Below are positions 11,996-24,839 of a DNA stretch of 64,000 nucleotides, in pieces (position 1 is the first letter of the stretch; each line of letters starts with the position of its first letter). A program made the translations under genes and the position numbers. Below the pieces are notes generated by a model. The model was not told the DNA's origin. It ran no database searches and saw nothing but the letters and a program-made list of their open reading frames with translations. This stretch comes from Anadara kagoshimensis. Lineage: Eukaryota > Mollusca > Bivalvia > Arcoida > Arcidae. The stretch is from contig CM037869.1 in the NCBI GenBank assembly GCA_021292105.1, forward strand, positions 8,273,704-8,337,703, read 5' to 3'.

Positions 11996-14826
11996 GGCAG
12001 TCAAAGTCCCTTATTGTGGCAATCCAAATAAAAATAAACAAACTTATCCATGTTCAAAAGTAAAGTAAAAACTTTAAAGCAAGCAAATTAAGTTAAACGC
12101 ATGGATTTCCACCAGGGAAGCGAGGACGGAACCTAAAAATGTAAGCAGCTCCTGTTTAGCTAGCTACATCAGCTACGTGTGCAAAATGTTAAGAATGAAA
12201 GGAAAACGAACCTTTTAGTCCGTGGGCTAGGTGAACCCCCCCCCCCCCCCCCCCAGGATCCTCCGACGCAACTTTTTTCTGGTACCTTATATGGGATGTC
12301 AAATATATCCATGACAATGACACAATACTTATCAACGATACTGTGATGACGCCCATGGAACTTTTTAAAACTTATTAACTTGTTTTCCTTTGAAATGTAG
12401 AACATCATCAAGATATGTTTTTAGGTGAATTAATTTTTATTTTCAGACTTATGTAAATAAAAACAGATCGGCAATAATTTACTATTTAATATAGTGACTG
12501 TCTTTTGATATCTTTGGAATTTCTCATTATCATTGTACCACATCATAATCAAAACATAAATGTTAATATATCTGTTCAATCTTTGCGAAAAACATTATCC
12601 CAAGGGTTTTAAATGTAATAACTTCTGTTTGACGTTGTATCTGCAAGTTCAAAGACAATAGAAAACAATTAGCAATGGCGTGTGTTTTATGGGCTATTTG
12701 TCATGTATTGTATCTCGTTTGAAGCACAGACACCAGGGGTATTTTTCAATTTATTATTTTGTCGACCCAACAATTATATATTTTGCTATTTTATTATATC
12801 TGACAACGTTCTGAACTAAATGCATTGATTTTATTGAAAGTTAAAATTTTCTTAATTTTTTCTATATAAAAAAGAACAAGGCTACTTCAAATTTGTTTTT
12901 TCGTTTTTAAACCCCATTTTATTGATGTTCGTACATTGTTAAATCTAAATGTATATTATCTTTAGGATTTCAATTTCAATAACACACACACCTTTTCCTG
13001 ACAAAAATAACAAAGTTTTATCAAAGCGCTGAAATTACTGACCAATTACGAAAGTCACGAGATGGAAGAGTCACGAATTCTGTCCCCATTGTGGCTATCC
13101 AAATCAAAAACAAACATACTAATCCATGTTCATAACTCAACCCCAAAGCAAAGTAAAAACTTTAAAGCAAGTAAATTAAGTTAAACGCATGTATTTCCAC
13201 CAAGGAATCGAGGACCGAACCCTAAAAATGTAAGCAGCTCCTGTTTAGCTAACTACATCAGCTACGTATGCAAAATGTTAAGAATGAAAGAAAAATGAAC
13301 CTATTAGTCCGTGGGCTAGGTTGACCCACCGTGCACTCCCAGGATCCTCCGACACCACTTTTTTCTGGTACCTTATATGGGATGTCAAATATATCCATGA
13401 CAATGTTTGATATAAAGACACAATACTTATCAACGATACTGTGATGACGCCCATGAGACTTTTTAAAACTTATCAACTTGTTTTCCTGTGAAATGTAGAA
13501 CATTATCAAGATATGTTTTTAGGTAAATTAATTTTTATTTTCAGACTGATGTAAATAAAAACAGACAATAATTTACTACTTAACATAGTAACTGTCTTTT
13601 GATATCTTTGGAATTTATCATTATCATTGTACCACATCATAATCAAAACATGAATGTTAATATATCCTACCTCTCACTAGTTTCTGTGAATTTCATTCGA
13701 CGATGCTGGTCACGTGGTGACCTAATATAATCTATATCGGATCAGGTCTGTTTATATCCAGTCAGTATGAGAGTTATTTCCCCTGACCAACGTCAATGGC
13801 GCCCGCCTCGTAGTAAACACGTCATATTTATCACAAATATTTACGGCAAATACGGACACTAGTAAAGGTGTTGTGATATTGAAACAAAATTTTTGATATC
13901 CAAGGATAAAAGTGCAATTGATTTCTTTGACGGAAGTTGCTAGTAAGTCAAATTCATTATTATTTTCAATATTTTGTCAGACAGAATGTCAAATGATGGT
14001 ATTTCTAGCTCGGTCACCATTTACATGTCGCTGTGTGGATACATTCAAATTGGTTTTGTAAATGATTTATTGATATAATCGGTATGATATAATAGTTACA
14101 CAGTGTTCTAGTGACATAATATGATATATAAAGGGTTTGTTTGGAGCTATAGGTTACTAAAACATACAACAGTGTCTCATTCTGAACTTTACTCCGGTCT
14201 CCGTATCCGTGTACTGTATGTTTGTTAAAAGGTATCCACCGTGGGTCTTCAGGGTGATCGGCCTCACCCGATATGGAATTTACTGACCCTGTATAAACCA
14301 TATTAGGTCACCAACAGACTGTGTAACTAATAATATCTTTTCAATCTTTGCGAAAAACATTATCCCAAGGGTTTTAAATGTAATAACTTCTTTTTTGCGT
14401 TGTACATGCAAGTTCAAAGACAATATAAAACAATTAGCAATGGCGTGTGTTTTATGTGCTATTTGTCATGTATTATATCTCGTTTGAAGCACAGACACCA
14501 GGGGCCAGGTATTTTTCAATTTATTATTTTGTCGACCCAACAATTATATATTTTGCTATTTTATTATATTTGACAACGTTCTGAACTAAATGCATTGATT
14601 TTATTGAAATTTAAAATTTTCTTAATTTTTTCTATATAAAAAAGAACAAGGCATACGACTTCAAATTTGTTTCTTCGTTTTTAAACGCCATTTTATTGCT
14701 GTTCGTACATTGTTAAATCTAAATGTATATTATCTTTAGGATTTCAATTTAAATAACACACACAACTTTTCCTGACAAAAATAACAAAGTTTTATCAAAG
14801 CGCTGAAAACACTGACCAATTACGAC
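11996..14826. repeat. Local direct duplication of a unit of about 1.08 kb
   Basis: Unit 1 (about 11996-13062) and unit 2 (about 13085-14826) align along their whole length, from CATTGTGGC.ATCCAAAT to TATCAAAGCGCTGAAA. Unit 2 carries an extra 670 bp (13667-14336). Unit 1 has a poly-C tract (12236-12255) where unit 2 reads ACCCACCGTGCACTCCC. Each unit begins with a copy of the dispersed 'GTAAGCAGCTCCTG' repeat. No gene. Confidence 0.75.
13667..14336. mobile_element. Non-coding insertion of about 670 bp in duplicate unit 2
   Basis: Defined by comparison with unit 1, which lacks it. Just inside its ends lie inverted copies of GGTGACCTAATAT (13715-13727 and 14300-14312). Flanking TAATAT-like bases at both edges could be a target duplication. 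Probably a non-autonomous DNA element. Confidence 0.5.
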
Positions 14827-15348
14827 AGTGAAGAATTCGTTTGTTTCTGTTGGAGGTTCTCTCTACAGAATGGTTCACAAATTCTATATCGGAGGTGTTC
14901 CGATAATCACGCGGTAATCGATAAGTTCCGAAGACTCTTATATTTGACATTTCGGTGCTTAATACAAAACGCTTGAAACTGACGATAAATAAAAAGTGCT
15001 TGAAAAGGATTAAATATATTGCAGAAAAAGACATAGATATGCAAAAAAATAGATTTGCTGTTTATAAAATGTCTCAACGTGTAATTAGAAATATATGTAC
15101 AGACTTAAGGACCTGACGCGGTAATACTGGCTTCTTATTTCTCAGATTTTTCTAAAAATCTTTCCTCCTACTTATTCTATCATAAATAAATTCTGATAGA
15201 TCTTGTTGTTTTTCTTCTTTGTATTAATTTACCAGTTGAAAGATAAGTACATGTACTTGCATTGTGTGATATGGAACATGGACGCCAAAAATACATAACG
15301 CCGTATAATGATATACACAGAAAGACTCCGAAAACTCTCTTCTGTTAC

Positions 15349-15655
15349 ACTACGGTAGCTCAGTTAGTAGAGTGCCAGTGTGATATGTTGGAGAATGTGG
15401 GTTCAAACCTCGGTTGGATCTGGTAAACTTAAAAGGGACTGTTCTTTTGACAAGTACTTGAGATTTAGAAATGAAAGTCAAGGAGTTCTTTGGAAGAAAC
15501 TTTAAAAACCGAAGCCCCGTGTCAGGACAGGTTGGTCCTGAGTGCACTGCAAAGTTAACCATTTTTGGCCACTTCATCTATAGCTTCTGACGTCTCGATA
15601 TAAGTGAAGTATTTTTGACTGGGACGTAAACCCCCATTTAATCAATCAATCCGAT
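15349..15655 (+). mobile_element. tRNA-derived SINE, diverged copy
   Basis: The head ACGGTAGCTCAGTTAGTAGA resembles a pol III A box and GGGTTCAAACCTC a B box. A body shared with the copy at 48058 (AAATGAAAGTCA, CTCGATATAAGTGAA, TTTTTGACTGGGACG) follows, and the tail is AATCAATCAATC. Architecture matches tRNA-derived SINEs widespread in bivalves. Confidence 0.7.
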
Positions 15656-16024
15656 AGTTCTATGTTACTTCTGTGTTCTTTAAGAACCTTATTACATTCT
15701 TATTTACGTCGTTTGTTTTGTAGTTACAACATGTTTTACTAGTCTATGTAAAAAGTTGACCTCGATTAAGAAGTGTAGTAGAGTAATGAATTTTTACCTG
15801 TCAGTCACTTATATCGAGGTAGTAGAGAAAACTGGAGAACCTAGAAGAACTACCTACTCGGTAAGCGACTTAATAAAATTGTTTAAGTCAGAATCCGTTC
15901 CGAGTGGGATTCGTACTCGTGAATCCTTCCGAAGACCAAGTCTACCAAGAAAAACTGTGAGCCACAAGCTCACAAAAACCCCGCTCCACCACATAAAAAA
16001 TCCATCGGATCAAATTTTTAAATA

Positions 16025-16335
16025 GGAGGTGCACATCTACATTATATCACAAAGATTGTGTGAAAGTTTCATGAAAATCCACTGATGGGTTTAGGAGGAG
16101 TTGCAGATAAGAGATAGGTACCCTAAAGTGTACCGGAAGGACGGACAGACGGGCGGACACCCCTATCACTATGTCATATAACATTTTTTGAATTTAATCA
16201 TAAAATACATTCAAAAAATGGTATATGACACCATTTTTTATTGTATTTTATGATTAAATTCAAAAAATGGTATATGACAACTATATACCCCCACACTTTT
16301 TAAGCGGGGATGGGGTATAAAGAAAAGACATATTA
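16025..16335. repeat. Dispersed bivalve-type repeat interrupted by a palindrome
   Basis: The sequence around TGTGTGAAAGTTTCATGAAA, CGGACAGACGGGCGGACACC and GCGGGGATGGGGTATAA is a common mollusc repeat type in my experience of such genomes. Inside it, 16190-16275 is a near-perfect inverted repeat (TTTTTTGAATTTAATCATAA against its complement), splitting ATGTCATAT from the ATACCCCC end. Confidence 0.55.
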
Positions 16336-16942
16336 ATAGTGTGAAAAAGGGACTATGATGAAAATACATATAAAATAATGCTATGCCACATCAAAATTAC
16401 AAATCGGATGAAATGAAGCACATATAACAACAACAACAATGATTTTGTACATCTTACAGGCAATTGTGTTTAATAAAATTTGAGGAAAAAACAAATATAC
16501 CAACCCATGTCCAAATTACAATTCCAAAAGGCAAAACAAAAGCTTAAAATTAGTGAAACATTTAACTTTAATCTTTCGAAGTGAGACCGGGTGTTCATGA
16601 ATACCTTTTTAGAATGTGTCAATATAATTACGTATTAAAAGAATCACACTTTCAGTTCGTGATATTAGATTTATATTTGACAAAGAAAAGCAATATTGAC
16701 TTCAAACATCATTAAACTCGTGGGAAAATATCGCTTTCTTCTCCCCGTCTAAGTCATATGTCAATATACTTGTTATAAAAACAACATACTACAGTATACT
16801 TAGTAGAAAGTTTATAAGGTAAACCTTTTAATAAACTCTAACGTAATCTGACGATTCTAATTATCAAACAATTCACTAGAGGGTTTTGTAATTCAATGAT
16901 TCCCAACCAAATACGATACTAATATATATTATAGTGTTGATG

Positions 16943-17172
16943 ATAGGCAAACAACATTGACCTGTCCGCTTGACCTTTAATTAGAAATATCCATATAAGA
17001 GGACCCATCTAAAACATAGGAAGTTTAATGATTCACAGTTAATACACAAACAATGCGTGTTTCACCTGATGTATACGGGATAAAACTTGAGTTCTCTATA
17101 CATAAATGTACTTGTCTGAAAAAAAAAATTGAATTAAAGGTCAAGCGGACAGGTCAATCCTGTTTGGCTAAA
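16943..17172. mobile_element. MITE-like element, copy 1
   Basis: About 230 bp with long terminal inverted repeats. The left end is TAGGCAAACAACATTGACCT and then GTCCGCTTGACCTTTAATT; the right end is the same sequence inverted (AAAGGTCAAGCGGACAGGTC). Interior non-coding. Same family as 25877-26352 and 27062-27294. Confidence 0.65.
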
Positions 17173-17579
17173 AATCCCTTTCATCTATGTTCAAACGAAT
17201 ATATCCTGTGTATATAGATTATAAGTTAAATTCATTAATTATTAACCTCAGTAATTATAAAATTTAATAGGATATATACTGATAACGTAACCAAATCCAG
17301 GTGATGAAGCACAAATTTCATCTGATAATGAGGTGTTCAACTTTAAGCCTACACGTCTCACACATACAACAGATAAAGGTATTAACATTATCCATGAATA
17401 TTCCTTAATGACAGATTAGAACTTAACAATATAAGCTCTATTAAACATGAAAAGGAGACACAAAACAGGTATTGTTAAACGAAATTATCAAGGACAATTA
17501 CGTTGTTATTGACGCTTGCTGCTGTTTTCTTGGTGATGTTTTTTGTTTTTTTTTTTTTTTGTTATTCGTGATTTTTCTG

Positions 17580-17586
<7 letters not shown>

Positions 17587-17611
<25 letters not shown>
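17587..17611 (+). repeat. (TG)n microsatellite
   Basis: About 12 TG units just upstream of the large minisatellites, within T/G-rich sequence. Confidence 0.8.
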
Positions 17612-17613
<2 letters not shown>

Positions 17614-17799
17614 CGTTTCCTTAGTGGGGATGCGTGTTTTAGTGATGTGTTCGTTTGTTATTGGTGTGTTTTTGGTAATATTTAAGGTATTTGGGGTGTT
17701 CTTGGTCGTGTTATTGGGTATTGGTGTTCTTGTCATGTTTCTAATTATTGATGTGTTCTTTGTGATGTTTCTTCGTCACTGGCATGTTCTTGGTGATTG

Positions 17800-19550
17800 T
17801 TGTTAATGACGCGTTATTTACTGGTTGTAGTCGTATTCCCGGTGATGTTTTGTTAATGACGCGTTATTTCCTGGTTGTAGTCATATTCCCGGTGATATTT
17901 TGTTAATGACGCGTTATTTCCTGGTTGTAGTCGTATTCCCGGTGATGTTTTTGTTAATGACGCGTTGTTTCCTGGTTGTAGTGGTATTCCCGGTGATGTT
18001 TTTGTTAATGACGCGTTATTTCCTGGTTGTAGTCGTATTCCCGGTGATGTTTTGTTAATGACGCGTTATTTCCTGGTTGTTGTCTTATTCCCGGTGATGT
18101 TTTGTTAAAGACGCGTTATTTTCTGGTTGTAGTCGTATTCCCGGTGATGTTTTTGTTAATGACGCGTTATTTCCTGGTTGTTGTCGTTTTCTCGGTGATG
18201 TTTTGTTAATGACGCGTTATTTCCTGGTTTTAGTCGTATTCCCGGTGATGTTTTTGTTAATGACGCGTATTCCCGGTGTTGTTTTTGTTAATGACGCGTT
18301 ATTTCCTGGTTGTAGTCGTATTCCCGGTGATGTTTTTGTTAATGACGCGTTATTTCCTGGTTGTAGTCGTATTCCCGGTGATGTTTTTGTTAATGACGCG
18401 TTATTTCCTGGTTGTAGTGGTATTCCCGGTGATGTTTTTGTTAATGACGCGTTATTTCCTGGTTGTAGTGGTATTCCCGGTGATGTTTTTGTTAATGACG
18501 CGTTATTTCCTGGTTGTAGTCGTATTCCCGGTGATGTTTTTGTTAATGACGCGTTATTTCCTTGTTGTAGTCGTATTCCCGGTGATGTTTTTGTTAATGA
18601 CGCGTTATTTCCTGGATGTAGTCGTATTCCCGGTGATGTTTTTGTTAATGACGCGTTATTTCCTGGTTGCTGTCGTTTTCTCGGTGATTTTTGCTAATGA
18701 TGCGTTATTTCCTTGTTGTAGTCGTTTTCTCGGTGATGTTTTGTTAATGACGCGTTATTTCCTGGTTGTAGTCGTTTTCTCGGTGATGTTTTGTTAATGA
18801 CGCGTTATTTGCTGGTTGTAGTCGTATTCCCGGTGATGGTTTTGTTAATGGCGCGTTATTTCCTGGTTGTAGTCGTTTTCTCGGTGATGTTTTGTTAATG
18901 ACGCGTTATTTCCTGGTTGTAGTCGTTTTAACGGTGATGTTTTGTTAATGACGCGTTATTTCCTGGTTGTAGTCGTATTCCCGGTGATGTTTTGTTAATG
19001 ACGCGTTATTTCCTGGTTGTAGTCGTATTCCCGGTGATGTTTTGTTAATGACGCGTTATTTCCTGGTTGTAGTCGTATTCCCGGTGATATTTTTGTTAAT
19101 GACGCGTTATTTCTTGGTTGTAGTCGTATTCCCGGTGATGTTTTTGTTAATGACGCGTTATTTCCTGGTTGTAGTGGTATTCCCGGTGATGTTTTTGTTA
19201 ATGACGCGTTATTTCCTGGTTGTTGTCGTTTTCTCGGTGATGTTTTTGTTAATGACGCGTTATTTCCTGGTTGTAGTCGTATTCCCGGTGATGTTTTTGT
19301 TAATGGCGCGTTATTTCTTGGTTGTAGTCGTATTCCCGGTGATGTTTTTGTTAATGACGCGTTATTTCCTGGTTGTAGTGGTATTCCCGGTGATGTTTTT
19401 TGTTAATGACACGTTATTTCCTGGTTGTAGTCGTTTTCTCGGTGATGTTTTGTTAATGACGCGTTATTTCCTGGTTGTTGTCGTTTTCTCGGTGATTTTT
19501 GTTAATGACGCGTTATTTCCTGGTTGTTGTCGTATTTCCGGCGATTTTCT
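17800..19550 (+). repeat. Minisatellite array 1, 50/51-bp unit, about 34 copies
   Basis: Tandem units beginning TTAATGACGCGTTATTTCCT and ending TTCCCGGTGATGTTTTTG. Length alternates between 50 and 51 bp depending on the T run, so long open frames (17-aa period VNDALFPGCSRIPGDVF) break and shift frame. Variants of the middle part (CGTATTCCC, GGTATTCCC, CGTTTTCTC) recur in blocks. Not a gene. Confidence 0.92.
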
Positions 19551-19599
19551 GGTCCTAACGAGTGTTTTTGGTTATTTGGTGTGATATTTGCTATTGTGC

Positions 19600-22500
19600 T
19601 AGTTATTGATATGTGTATTGTGATTTCTTTGGATTTTGAAGTGTTCACTGTGATTTCTTTGGATTTTGAAGTGTTCACTGTGATTTCTTTGGATTTTGAA
19701 ATGTTCACTGTGATTCTTTGGATTTTGAAGTGTTCACTGTGATTTCTTTGGATTTTGATGTGTTCACTGTGATTCTTTGGATTTTGAAATGTTCACTGTG
19801 ATTCTTTGGATTTTGATGTGTTCACTGTGATTCTTTGGATTTTGAAGTGTTCACTATGATTTCTTTGGATTTTGAAGTGTTCACTGTGATTTCTTTGGAT
19901 TTTGAAGTGTTCACTGTGATTTCTTTGGATTTTGAAATGTTCACTGTGATTTCTTTGGATTTTGATGTGTTCACTGTGATTCTTTGGATTTTGAAATGTT
20001 CACTGTGATTTATTAGAAGTTTGAAGTGTTATTGCTGATTTTTTTGGATTTTGAAGTGTTCACTGTGATTTCTTTGGATTTTGAAGTGTTCACTGTGATT
20101 CTTTGGATTTTGAAGTGTTCACTGTGATTCTTTGGATTTTGAAGTGTTCACTATGATTTCTTTGGATTTTGAAATGTTCACTGTGATTCTTTGGATTTTG
20201 AAGTGTTCACTGTGATTTCTTTGGATTTTGAAATGTTCACTGTGATTCTTTGGATTTTGAAGTGTTCACTGTGATTTCTTTGGATTTTGATGTGTTCACT
20301 GTGATTCTTTGGATTTTGAAGTGTTCACTGTGATTCTTTGGATTTTGAAGTGTTCACTATGATTTCTTTGGATTTTGAAATGTTCACTGTGATTCTTTGA
20401 ATTTTGAAGTGTTCACTGTGATTTCTTTGGATTTTGAAGTGTTCACTGTGATTTCTTTGGATTTTGATGTGTTCACTGTGATTCTTTGGATTTTGAAGTG
20501 TTCACTGTGATTTCTTTGGATTTTGATGTGTTCACTGTGATTCTTTGGATTTTGAAGTGTTCACTGTGATTTCTTTGGATTTTGATGTGTTCACTGTGAT
20601 TCTTTGGATTTTGAAATGTTCACTGTGATTTATTAGAAGTTTGAAGTGTTATTGCTGATTTTTTTGGATTTTGAAGCGTTCACTGTGATTTCTTTGGATT
20701 TTGAAGTGTTCACTGTGATTCTTTGGATTTTGAAATGTTCACTGTGATTTCTTTGGATTTTGATGTGTTCACTGTGATTCTTTGGATTTTGAAGTGTTCA
20801 CTGTGATTTCTTTGGATTTTGATGTGTTCACTGTGATTCTTTGGATTTTGAAATGTTCACTGTGATTCTTTGGATTTTGAAATGTTCACTGTGATTCTTT
20901 GGATTTTGAAATGTTCACTGTGATTCTTTGGATTTTGAAATGTTCACTGTGATTTATTAGAAGTTTGAAGTGTTATTGCTGATTTTTTTGGATTTTGAAG
21001 TGTTCACTGTGATTTCTTTGGATTTTGAAGTGTTCACTGTGATTTCTTTGGATTTTGAAGTGTTCACTGTGATTCTTTGGATTTTGAAATGTTCACTGTG
21101 ATTCTTTGGATTTTGAAGTGTTCACTGTGATTTCTTTGGATTTTGATGTGTTCACTGTGATTCTTTGGATTTTGAAGTGTTCACTGTGATTTCTTTGGAT
21201 TTTGATGTGTTCACTGTGATTTATTAGAAGTTTGAAGTGTTATTGCTGATTTTTTTGGATTTTGAAGTGTTCATTGTGATTTCTTTAGATTTTGAAGTGT
21301 TCACTGTGTTTTCTTTGGATTTTGAAGTTTTCGCTGGTATTTCTTTGGAATTTTGAAGTGTTCGCTGGGATTTCTTTGGAATTTGAAGTGTTCTTGCTGA
21401 TTTCTTTGGATTTTGAAGAGTTCACTGTGATTTATTAGAATTTTGAAGTGTTTTGTTTTCGATTTTTTGGTGATTTTGTTTTGAAGTGATATTGCGGATT
21501 TTTTTGGATTTTGAAGTGTTCACTGTGATTTCTTTGAATTTTGATGTGTTCACTGTGATTTTTTTGGATTTTGATGTGTTCACTATGATTTCTTTGGATT
21601 TTGAAGTGTTCACTGTGATTTATTAGAATTTTGAAGTGTTATTGCTGATTTCTTTGGATTTTGAAGTGATATTGCGGATTTTTTGGATTTTGAAGTGTTC
21701 ACTGTGATTTCTTTGAATTTTGATGTGTTCACTGTGATTTTTTTGGATTTTGAAGTGTTCACTATGATTTCTTTGGATTTTGAAGTTTTCACTGTGATTT
21801 ATTTGAATTTTGAAGTGTTATTGCTGATATTTTTGGATTTTGAAGTGTTATTGCTGATTTCTTTGAATTTTGAAGTGTTCACTGTGATTTCTTTGGATTT
21901 GGAAGTGTTCATTGTGTTTTTTTTTTTGGATTTTGAAGTGTTCACTGTGATTTCTTTAGATTTTGAAGTGTTCTTGCTGATTTCTTTGGATTTTGAAGTG
22001 TTCTTGCTGATTTCTTTGGATTTTGAAGTGTTCACTGTGGATTTCTTTAGATTTTAAAGTGTTATTGCTGATTTCTTTGGATTTTGAAGTGTTCACTGTG
22101 ATTTCTTAGGATTTTGAAGTGTTCACTGTGATTTCTTAGGATTTTGAAGTGTTCACTGTGATTTCTTTAGATTTTGAAGTGTTCTTGCTGATTTCTTTGG
22201 ATTTTGAAGTGTTCTTGCTGATTTCTTTGAATTTTGAAGTGTTCACTGTGATTTCTTTGAATTTGGAAGTGTTCACTGTGTTTTCTTTGGATTTTGAAGT
22301 GTTCACTGTGATTTCTTTAGATTTTGAAGTGTTCTTGCTGATTTCTTTGGATTTTGAAGTGTTCTTGCTGATTTCTTTGGATTTTGAAGTGTTTTTGCTG
22401 CTTTTTTCGATTTTGAAGTGTTCACTGTGATTTCTTTGGATTTTAAAGTGTTCTTGCTGATTTCTTTGGATTTTGAAGTGTTATTGCTGATTTCTTTGGA

Positions 22501-24115
22501 TTTTGAAGTGTTTACTGTGATTTCTTTGGATTTTGAAGTGTTCGCTGTGATTTCTTTGGATTTTGAAGTGTTCGCTGGGATTTCTTTGGAATTTGAAGTG
22601 TTCTTGCTGATTTCTTTGGATGTTGTAGTGTTCACTATGATTTCTTAGGATTTTGAAATGTTCACTGTGATTTATTAGAATTTTGAAGTGTTATTCCTGA
22701 TTTCTTTGGATTTTGAAGTGTTATTGCTGATTTCTTTGGATTTTGAAGTGTTCACTGTGATTTCTTTTGATTTTGAAGTGTTCACTTGTTTTCTTTGGAT
22801 TTTGAAGTGTTCTTGCTGATTTCTTTGGATTTTGAAGTGTTCTTGCTGATTTCTTTGGATTTTGAAGTGTTCACTGTGATTTCTTTTGATTTTGAAGTGT
22901 TCACTTGTTTTCTTTGGATTTTGAAGTGTTCTTGCTGATTTCTTTGGATTTTGAAGTGTTCTTGCTGATTTCTTTGGATTTTGAAGTGTTCTTGCTGATT
23001 TCTTTGGATTTTGAAGTGTTTACTGTGATTTCTTTGGATTTGGAAGTGTTCACTGTGTTTTCTTTGGATTTTGAAGTGTTCTTGCTGATTTCTTTGGATT
23101 TTGAAGTGTTCTTGCTGATTTATTTTGGATTTTGAAGTGTTCACTGTGATTTTTTTGGATTTTGAAGTGTTCTTGCTGATTTCTTTGGATTTTGAAGTGT
23201 TCATTGTGATTTCTTTAGATTTTGAAGTGTTCACTGTGATTTCTTTGGATTTTGATGTGTTCACTATGAATTCTTTGGATTTTGAAGTGTTCACTGTGAT
23301 TTCTTTGGATTTTGAAGTGTTCACTGTGATTTATTAGAATTTTGAAGTGTTATTGCTGATTTCTTTGGATTTTGAAGTGTTATTGCTGATTTTTTTGGAA
23401 TTTAAAGTGTTCACTGTGATTTCTTTGGATTTTTAAGTGTTCACTATGATTTCTTTGGATTTTAAAGTGTTCACTGTGATTCTTTGGATTTTGAAGTGTT
23501 CACTATGATTTCTTAGGATTTTGAAGTGTTCACTATGATTTCTTTGGATTTTGAAGTGTTCACTATGATTTCTTAGGATTTTGAAGTGTTCATTGTGATT
23601 TCTTTGGATTTGGAACTGTTCACTGTGTTTTCTTTGGATTTTGAAGTGTTATTGCTGATTTCTTTGGATTTTGAAGTGTTCACTGTGATTTCTTTGGATT
23701 TTGAAGTGTTCACTGTGATTTCTTTGGATTTTGAAGTGTTCATTGTGGTTTCTTTGGATTTTGAAGTGTTATTGCTGATTTCTTTGGATTTTGAAGTGTT
23801 CACTGTGATTTCTTTGGATTTTGAAGCGTTCACTGTGATGTCTTTGGATTTTGAAGTGTTCACTGTGATTTCTTTGGATTTGGAAGTGTTCACTGTGTTT
23901 TCTTTGGATTTTGAAGTGTTTTTGCTGATTTCTTTGGATTTTGAAGTGTTCACTGTGATTTCTTTGGATTTTGAAGTGTTCATTGTGGTTTCTTTGGATT
24001 TTGAAGTGTTCACTGTGATGTCTTTGGATTTTGAAGTGTTCACTATGATTTCTTTGGATTTTGAATTGTTCACTGTGATGTATTTGGATTTTGAAGTGTT
24101 CTTGCTGATTTGTCT
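19600..24115 (+). repeat. Minisatellite array 2, 29/30-bp unit, about 150 copies
   Basis: Tandem units made of TGATTTCTTTGGATTTTGAA plus GTGTTCACTG, with 29-bp forms lacking one T. Variant halves GTTCACTGTGA, GTTCTTGCTGA and GTTATTGCTGA form blocks. T-rich plus strand, A-rich minus strand. Long frames on both strands (VISLDFEVFT on plus, NTSKSKEITV on minus) arise only because the unit is 30 nt and lacks stops. It adjoins array 1 with only about 50 bp between. Confidence 0.93.
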
Positions 24116-24474
24116 AGTTATGGATATGTTTTTGATAATCGCCCTGTAATTTAATGTAATTATTGACATGTTCTTTGTGTTTTAATTAGTTATAAAGGTT
24201 CATCAAATACTGTAGTTAGAACTTTAGGATAAAGTAACGAATTAGAAAGAAGGATTTCTGTTCATTCTAACTTGATAAATACATGGTTGATTTGAAGTAA
24301 TAATTAATGTCCCTGGCGTACATCAGAGTCTGACGAAACGGACAATGTAAATGGAAAAACACTATACTAAACAATAGTTAGCTATTGGTATGAGAGTATT
24401 CAGTATTGTCACCCTTCTGTCATCCGAGGTCATCGCCTTACATTGACATCACTATATGAATAACTTGACTTATT

Positions 24475-24830
24475 TTCGTGTATCCGCGAGGACTATACAG
24501 CCGTTTACAACTCCTCTCCATTTGTCTCTGTCTGTCGCGACCTTGGCTGCTTCAGTTCATGAAGTGTACCAAAGATTTCGATAGTTCTCCAAGCCTCGTT
24601 TCCTCTTCCCCTCTGGTGTCCAGATAAGTTTTAGTTTTGCATACCTGTTGTTTCCCATTCTTAAAACGTGACCAAGCCATTTGTTATTTCTTTTTATTGT
24701 GATACTGATATTTTTTGTTGTGGCTCTTGTTCTAACTTCTTCGTTTGAGAACTTTTGCGACCAGAAGGTTTTCAAAATTCGTCCGAAACATTCGTGAGGG
24801 AAAGCGTCTACCATGGTGTCGTCAACTCAA
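24475..24830 (-). mobile_element. LINE C-terminal fragment (RTE/CR1-like)
   Basis: Minus-strand frame 24814-24557 reads ECFGRILKTFWSQKFSNEEV and NNKWLGHVLRMGNNRYAKLK then WTPEGKRKRG, the well-known tail of many LINE reverse transcriptases (W-GHVLRM, TPEGKRKRGR). A further DRDKWRGVVNG-like piece lies in another frame at about 24530-24490. Only the 3' end is present. Confidence 0.7.
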
Positions 24831-24839
24831 TTATTTTTT

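Noticed and set aside
15690-16025. Plus-strand ORF of 89 codons next to the SINE
   Set aside because: The part near 15895-15945 looks like a reversed tRNA-derived fragment (GGATTCGTACTC), so the frame is probably repeat DNA.
18203-19584. Long plus-strand ORFs of 164-180 codons in array 1
   Set aside because: They are translations of a 51-bp minisatellite; several frames are open at once and there is no start context, domain or splice evidence.
17800-24115. CRISPR-like array
   Set aside because: Units are contiguous with no unique spacers, and the context is a eukaryotic genome.
21683-24169. Long ORFs on both strands in array 2 (VISLDFEVFT and NTSKSKEITV repeats)
   Set aside because: The 30-bp unit simply lacks stops in both strands; both-strand openness is the mark of a stop-free repeat, not of a gene.
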